A DNA stretch of 7,979 nucleotides from Spirochaeta sp. (lineage in GTDB: Bacteria > Spirochaetota > Spirochaetia > Spirochaetales_E > Spirochaetaceae_B): NCBI GenBank assembly GCA_030590585.1, contig JAUUYD010000089.1, forward strand, positions 1 through 7,979. The letters run 5' to 3'. The translations under genes were made by a program, and so were the position numbers. Positions 6,172 through 7,979 of the stretch are shown here, piece after piece (position 1 is the first letter of the stretch; every line of letters starts with the position of its first letter). The notes beneath the pieces are model-generated. The model worked only from the letters and a program-made list of their open reading frames with translations. It was not told the origin of the DNA and searched no databases.

Positions 6172-7146
6172 TTATGTAAAATACGGGTGCATCGCTTCAA
6201 GGACCTCATCCTGAATTTCAATAAATGATTCCTCAAAACGAAAGCCTGCGGCGGTTTTATGCCCACCGCCCCCAAAAGAATGTGAAATTACAGCACAGTC
6301 CACCTCGCCTTTGGAGCGAATGGAGCATCGTCTGACTCCTTTCTCATTTTCTTTGAGAAAGACTGATACCCTTACCTTTGCGCATTGCAGGGGAATATTC
6401 ACTATCTCCTGCCCCTCATCATATTCGGCCCCTGAGGCGATTAACGTGTCTCTCGGCATAATCTGAACCGCAACCCGGTCTTCCTCATAAAGTATCATAG
6501 TACTCGTTACCAGAGATTGAAGTATGAGAGCACCTTTGGACTTACTTTCATAAAGTCTGGTGAAAACCTCATTCGGCACAGCTCCGCTGGAAACCAGTAT
6601 CTCGGCGATTCTGAATGTTCTCGCCCTGGTTTTCGGATAAATGAAGGAACCGGTGTCATAGACTATACCAGCATACAGGGCCACAGCGACATCGCGCTTA
6701 ATACTGAGCCGCATGGCTTCCAGTATCCTGAAAATCATCTCGCAGGTGGATGACGAATCCGGTTCAAGCCAGCTCCTGAAATCCAGAGTGTCCTTGGGAC
6801 TGTGATGATCAAGTACAACAACCTCGCGGCAGCGTGCAAGAACCGTGTCGGCCATGGAGCCGATATTTGAAGGTTCGGTATCGAGAACCACGAGAGTCCA
6901 CTCTTCAAGATCTTCCGGATATGCCCCATCAGCACCAAGGGTTTTTATCAGTTTCTTCTGATTAAAGAACTCGTATTTGGAAGCGGGAATATCAGAGTTG
7001 AGTACCTGGACTTCCTTACCGATTTCCAGAAGTGCTGAACAGAGTGCGTATTCAGCTCCCAACCCGTCCCCATCAGGAGATTCATGTGTGGTGAGAATGA
7101 ATTTATTGTTTTCGTCAAAGAATTCACGAATATCATCAAGAGTCAT
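6172..7146 (-). CDS. DHH/DHHA1 phosphoesterase, NrnA-type oligoribonuclease / pAp phosphatase
   Basis: A 324-residue cytoplasmic, metal-dependent phosphoesterase. Family relatives (NrnA, and c-di-AMP/pApA hydrolases) degrade nanoRNA and dephosphorylate 3'-phosphoadenosine 5'-phosphate. Visible motifs are THESPDGDGLGAE (20-32; His21, Asp25, Asp27), VVLDTEP (86-92; Asp89), the DHH motif VVLDHH (110-115), AGIVYDTGSF (159-168; Asp164) and the DHHA1 substrate loop GGGGHKTAAGF (292-302). The metal ligands of all four DHH motifs are intact, so it should be active. Motif I has Gly-Leu-Gly-Ala where relatives usually have Ala-(Leu/Ile)-Gly-Ser. I start at ATG 7146; a TTG at 7158 would add only four residues (MFLC) and neither start has a clear Shine-Dalgarno site. 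It is divergent from the nucleotidyltransferase gene and precedes the lipoprotein gene by 8 nt. NrnA is the likeliest specific name, but a c-di-AMP or pApA role cannot be excluded. Confidence 0.92.
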   Translation of the reverse strand: MTLDDIREFFDENNKFILTTHESPDGDGLGAEYALCSALLEIGKEVQVLNSDIPASKYEFFNQKKLIKTLGADGAYPEDLEEWTLVVLDTEPSNIGSMADTVLARCREVVVLDHHSPKDTLDFRSWLEPDSSSTCEMIFRILEAMRLSIKRDVAVALYAGIVYDTGSFIYPKTRARTFRIAEILVSSGAVPNEVFTRLYESKSKGALILQSLVTSTMILYEEDRVAVQIMPRDTLIASGAEYDEGQEIVNIPLQCAKVRVSVFLKENEKGVRRCSIRSKGEVDCAVISHSFGGGGHKTAAGFRFEESFIEIQDEVLEAMHPYFT

Positions 7147-7156
7147 ACATAAAAAC

Positions 7157-7164
7157 AATATACT
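7157..7164. promoter_or_regulatory. Possible overlapping divergent -10 elements
   Basis: The short divergent gap contains TATACT on the plus strand (7159-7164) and TATATT on the minus strand (7162-7157), sharing bases. Each matches five of six -10 positions. Neither has a convincing -35. On the minus strand, initiation 6-7 nt downstream would fall near 7150, only about 4 nt before the DHH gene ATG. On the plus strand the leader would be about 34 nt. Confidence 0.3.
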
Positions 7165-7189
7165 TGGATAATTGATTTATTTCTAACAA

Positions 7190-7194
7190 AAGGA
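7190..7194 (+). promoter_or_regulatory. Shine-Dalgarno AAGGA supporting the TTG start of the nucleotidyltransferase
   Basis: AAGGA lies 10 nt before TTG 7205 and 19 nt before the alternative ATG 7214. The spacing favours TTG. Confidence 0.5.
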
Positions 7195-7204
7195 CCTTAT
7201 TATT

Positions 7205-7795
7205 TTGAAATACATGCCTGACTGCATTATCCCCGTCGGGGGAAGCTCCAGCCGTATGGGTTTCTGGAAACCCGGATTGGCCTGGGGGAAACTTAAAATG
7301 CTTGAAAAAGTAGTCATTGAGGCCCTTAGCGCAGGCTGCCGGGTGATTGTTGCAGGAGGGTTCCGTTTTAACGATGTTGAAAATATTCTGGAGAAATATC
7401 TGGGAATGTTTGAGAATCTTTTACTCGTCTTCTCCCCTGACTGGAGTCTGGGAATGGACGAGACATTGCGACCCGCACTTCGAAAAATTATGTCGGAGAG
7501 TTTTTTTATCGTTCCATCCGATATGCCGTTAATTGTCAGTGATGATTATCGACATCTATCAGAACTAAGTGACAGCATGGAAAACCCTATGGTTTTGAGG
7601 CCCATTTTTGACGGCAAACCCGGTCATCCAGTGTTGATGCATAAAGAAGTTTCCAAAGTTCTCTTAACATCATCAGCAGGTGTCCCGGTGAGGAAAATTC
7701 TGGAAAAATATAAAACCGTATCTATTCCGTGGGAACATGATGGCGTTATCAGGGATTTTGATAATTTTTCGGATTATGAAGCATTCAAGCCCTGA
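7205..7795 (+). CDS. MobA/MocA-like nucleotidyltransferase (NTP_transf_3 family)
   Basis: A 196-residue cytoplasmic protein of the GT-A-fold nucleotidyltransferase family that includes MobA (GTP) and MocA (CTP), which add a nucleotide to molybdopterin. Visible motifs are the N-terminal NTP-binding loop VGGSSSRMG (11-19) with a lysine soon after (Lys22), WSLGMDETL (80-88) corresponding to the family's W..GM..S(L) element, IVPSDMPLI (102-110) with Asp106 as probable metal ligand, DGKPGHPVLM (136-145), characteristic of MocA-like members, and a C-terminal acidic IRDFDNFSDYEAF. Length matches the family (about 190-200). The start is TTG 7205 by Shine-Dalgarno spacing; ATG 7214 would remove three residues. 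No molybdenum-cofactor or molybdoenzyme gene is visible in the window, so the acceptor is unknown; GTP versus CTP specificity cannot be settled. It is divergent from the DHH gene and followed by hairpin repeats. Confidence 0.85.
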   Translation: MKYMPDCIIPVGGSSSRMGFWKPGLAWGKLKMLEKVVIEALSAGCRVIVAGGFRFNDVENILEKYLGMFENLLLVFSPDWSLGMDETLRPALRKIMSESFFIVPSDMPLIVSDDYRHLSELSDSMENPMVLRPIFDGKPGHPVLMHKEVSKVLLTSSAGVPVRKILEKYKTVSIPWEHDGVIRDFDNFSDYEAFKP

Positions 7796-7809
7796 AAAGG
7801 GCGGAGCCC
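7789..7809 (+). repeat. Competing GC hairpins at the end of the nucleotidyltransferase gene
   Basis: GCCC (7789-7792) can pair with GGGC (7799-7802), which can instead pair with GCCC (7806-7809). Both are 4-bp GC stems around the TGA stop. No T-run follows, so this is not a standard terminator; it may mark the left border of the repeat region. Confidence 0.3.
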
Positions 7810-7824
7810 GAGGAACGATCCTGT

Positions 7825-7901
7825 GGCCATGTGTGAGCTTTGCTCACCCACGGCCCTCACTCTCAGCGTCTGATGCTCTTTGAGCTCAGCCGCTTCGGTT
7901 C
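7825..7901. repeat. Hairpin repeat, unit 1 (77 bp)
   Basis: First of two neighbouring copies. It contains two stem-loops. The first (7827-7853) is a 12-position stem with two mismatches around TTT, whose inner part is GTGAGC/GCTCAC. The second (7865-7894) pairs AGCG, CTGA and GCTC with GAGC, TCAG and CGCT around TTT, with one mismatch and one bulged T. The 45 bp at 7853-7897 are nearly identical to 7930-7975. The period of 77 is not a multiple of three and the frames contain stops, so it is non-coding. Confidence 0.75.
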
Positions 7902-7979
7902 GGCTATGAGTGAGCTACGCTCCCTCACAGCCCTCACTCTCAGCGTCTGATGCTCTTGGGAGCTCAGCCGCTTCGTCTC
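7902..7979. repeat. Hairpin repeat, unit 2, running to the window edge
   Basis: Second copy, offset 77-78 bp from the first. Its stem-loops are at 7904-7930 (loop TAC) and 7942-7972 (loop TTGG instead of TTT). The second stem is unchanged in sequence, and the only differences there are in the loop. In the first stem the second pair changes from C-G to T-A, a compensatory change. The array may continue beyond the window. Confidence 0.75.

Noticed and set aside
7821..7979. Right-edge repeats as a CRISPR array or coding tandem repeat
   Set aside because: There are only two units, repeats and spacers are not of CRISPR form because the whole 77-bp unit is homologous, and the period is not a multiple of three with stops in the frames.

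Overview
The window reads as a moderate-GC chromosomal segment from a diderm bacterium, most likely a free-living or commensal relative of Treponema (Spirochaetes). The reasons are two exported lipoproteins with relaxed, spirochaete-style lipoboxes, a small OmpW-like outer-membrane barrel divergent from folD (from memory, the T. pallidum TP0732/TP0733 neighbourhood looks similar), and frequent non-ATG starts. Taxonomy is an inference from gene content only.

Layout: (1) bases 1-203 hold the 3' end of an unrecognised plus-strand gene. (2) Bases 215-2208 are a minus-strand pair: an OmpW-like beta-barrel protein (TTG start, good Shine-Dalgarno) joined by a TAATG stop/start overlap to a beta-propeller-type lipoprotein. 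(3) A 102-bp divergent intergenic region carries two perfect inverted repeats. (4) Bases 2311-4653 run on the plus strand: folD, then a small two-helix LapA-domain membrane protein, then an exported helical-repeat/SPOR protein whose signal peptide can only be read from a non-canonical start (CTG or ATA) overlapping the preceding stop codon. A long palindrome followed by a perfect TATAAT box lies between folD and the LapA gene. (5) Bases 4664-7146 are a minus-strand pair: a DHH/DHHA1 phosphoesterase (NrnA type), followed 8 nt later by a large lipoprotein with FG-GAP-like repeats. (6) A MobA/MocA-like nucleotidyltransferase runs divergently on the plus strand (7205-7795). (7) Bases 7821-7979 hold two copies of a ~77-bp repeat, each able to form two hairpins, running off the window end.

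Functionally the window mixes housekeeping enzymes (one-carbon folate metabolism, nanoRNA/pAp turnover, nucleotide transfer) with cell-envelope proteins (OMP, two lipoproteins, LapA, SPOR). I see no phage, transposase, CRISPR, toxin-antitoxin or defence system and no tRNA or rRNA. I found no clear-cut new system. The most interesting items are the non-canonical start of the SPOR protein, the operator-like palindrome before the LapA gene, the coupled lipoprotein/OMP pair and the hairpin repeat array at the right edge.
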